A stretch of DNA of 6,407 nucleotides from contig CAMLKS010000143.1 in NCBI GenBank assembly GCA_946480675.1, positions 1 to 6,407 on the forward strand, read 5' to 3'. The notes under the pieces are model-generated. The model had not been told where the DNA came from. It did not search any database and saw nothing but the letters and a program-made list of their open reading frames with translations. The position numbers and the translations under genes are program-made. Shown here one piece after another: positions 5,263 to 6,407 of the stretch. This DNA comes from an uncultured Bacteroidota bacterium (GTDB taxonomy: Bacteria > Bacteroidota > Bacteroidia > Chitinophagales > Chitinophagaceae). How positions within the stretch are numbered: the first letter of the stretch is position 1; each line of letters begins with the position of its first letter.

Positions 5263-6407
5263 TTAATGGTGTGCCCACTCTATCGAGTTCAGGTCTATAC
5301 CTTCTTTGAACATTTCCCACAGCGGGCTCATTTCGCGCAGTTTCAATACTGTTTCCGATATCGCTTTGATGGTATAATCAATTTGTTCATCGGTAGTGAA
5401 ACGGCCCAGGCCGAAACGTAGTGAGCTATGCGCCAGGTCATCGCCCAAGCCCAGTGCTTTCAGCACATAAGAAGGTTCCAGCGATGCTGATGTACAAGCC
5501 GAACCGCTCGAAAGGGCGATATTTTTATTAAAGCCCATCATCAGGCCTTCGCCCTCTACATATTTAAATGATATATTAGCTACGTGTGGTAAGCGATGTT
5601 CACGGTTGCCATTCACATATGCTTCTTCCAGTTGCATCAGGCCGGCTTCCAGTCGGTCGCGCATTTTGCTCAGGCGTTGTCCTTCGGCTTCCATTTCGTT
5701 CATGCATATTTCGCATGCTTTACCAAAGCCTACTATGCCCGGTACATTCATAGTACCGCTGCGCATACCACGCTCGTGGCCACCGCCATCCATCTGGGCA
5801 GTAACCTTTACACGCGGGCTTTTACGGCGTACATATAGTGCACCTACACCTTTAGGGCCATACATTTTGTGTGCGCTGAAGGCCATCAGGTCTATACCAT
5901 CGGCATTTACATCCACAGGTACTTTACCCACAGCCTGGGTACCATCAGTAAAGAACAGTACACCATGCTTACGGGCTATTTTGCTTATTTCACGGATAGG
6001 CTGTATCACGCCTATCTCGTTATTGCCATACATAATGGCTATCAATATTGTTTTATCTGTAATGGCTTTTTCCAGCTCATTCAGGTCTATCAGGCCGTCG
6101 GCAGCTACCGGCAGGTAAGTAACCTGTCCACCCAGTTTTTCAATATGCTTGCAGGTATCCAGCACAGCTTTGTGCTCTGTAGTGCAGGTAATGATATGGT
6201 TACCCCTCGATGCATACATTTCAAACACACCTTTTATTGCAAGGTTATCCGCTTCTGTAGCACCGGAAGTGAATATGATTTCCTTTGGATCCGCACCAAT
6301 AAGTTTTGCTACTTGTTCACGTGCATAATCTACAGCTTCTTCAGCGGTCCACCCAAAAGAGTGGTTGCGGCTGGCAGCATTACCAAATTTCTCGGTGAAA
6401 TAAGGCA
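5263..6407 (-). CDS. iscS: Cysteine desulfurase IscS, 5' partial
   Basis: IscS is a PLP enzyme that converts cysteine to alanine and delivers the sulfur as a persulfide to IscU and other acceptors. The frame is open to the right edge: about 380 residues are visible, starting [19 protein letters not shown], so roughly 26-27 N-terminal residues are missing judged against E. coli IscS. The GTG at 6226-6228 is internal, not the start. Landmarks are [24 protein letters not shown] with the PLP-stacking His, [15 protein letters not shown], the PLP lysine in [11 protein letters not shown] (codon 5866-5868), [12 protein letters not shown], and the catalytic Cys in [15 protein letters not shown] (codon 5494-5496). 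The C terminus LNSIEWAHH, part of the IscU-docking region, equals that of E. coli as remembered. These features place it with housekeeping IscS rather than SufS or NifS. Any iscR or promoter would lie right of the window. Confidence 0.97.
   Translation of the reverse strand, partial: PYFTEKFGNAASRNHSFGWTAEEAVDYAREQVAKLIGADPKEIIFTSGATEADNLAIKGVFEMYASRGNHIITCTTEHKAVLDTCKHIEKLGGQVTYLPVAADGLIDLNELEKAITDKTILIAIMYGNNEIGVIQPIREISKIARKHGVLFFTDGTQAVGKVPVDVNADGIDLMAFSAHKMYGPKGVGALYVRRKSPRVKVTAQMDGGGHERGMRSGTMNVPGIVGFGKACEICMNEMEAEGQRLSKMRDRLEAGLMQLEEAYVNGNREHRLPHVANISFKYVEGEGLMMGFNKNIALSSGSACTSASLEPSYVLKALGLGDDLAHSSLRFGLGRFTTDEQIDYTIKAISETVLKLREMSPLWEMFKEGIDLNSIEWAHH

Noticed and set aside
5606..6118. 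Long + strand reading frame (170 codons) opposite iscS
   Set aside because: It lies wholly inside a clearly coding, conserved gene on the other strand, and the translation has no recognisable domain; it is a shadow of iscS codon use.
1..6407. CRISPR arrays, tRNA or rRNA genes, insertion sequences, phage genes
   Set aside because: No regular direct repeats, no tRNA- or rRNA-like sequence, and no transposase or integrase coding was seen; nearly all bases are explained by six conventional genes.

Overview
The window looks like a chromosomal segment of a Bacteroidota bacterium, most likely in or near Chitinophagaceae. Three things point there: the left-edge protein ends in a gliding-motility/type IX secretion C-terminal domain, the promoter-like sites have the Bacteroidota form TAnnTTTG (TAACTTTG, TACCTTCG) with no clear Shine-Dalgarno sequences, and the sensor protein has an H-box style typical of Bacteroidota PAS kinases. 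The genus assignment is inference.

Layout. On the + strand: (1) positions 2-994, the 3' part of a secreted modular surface protein whose start lies left of the window; (2) positions 1081-3189, feoB, the ferrous iron permease, which stands alone without feoA; (3) positions 3294-4340, a membrane sensor protein with an ethylene-receptor-like three-helix domain, a PAS domain and a histidine-kinase dimerisation helix pair, but no ATPase domain. A perfect 16-bp stem terminator at 4333-4368 overlaps the stop codon of this gene. On the - strand, converging on the same terminator, is an iron-sulfur cluster operon read right to left: iscS (5' end beyond the right edge), iscU, and an iscA-type carrier gene. 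All intergenic gaps are about 100 bases or shorter.

How the genes relate. FeoB imports Fe2+, and IscS/IscU/IscA supply sulfur, scaffold and carrier for Fe-S clusters, so iron use is a shared theme. The two sets are on opposite strands and each seems to have its own transcription, so joint regulation is only a possibility. The most unusual gene is the sensor between them. It keeps the Asp, Tyr and Cys landmarks of the ethylene/Cu(I)-binding domain but has Tyr where the copper-ligand His is expected, and it ends cleanly after the phospho-acceptor helices. FeoB also has Thr in place of the Asn of its G4 nucleotide-specificity motif. Comparisons with known proteins are from memory, without database searches.
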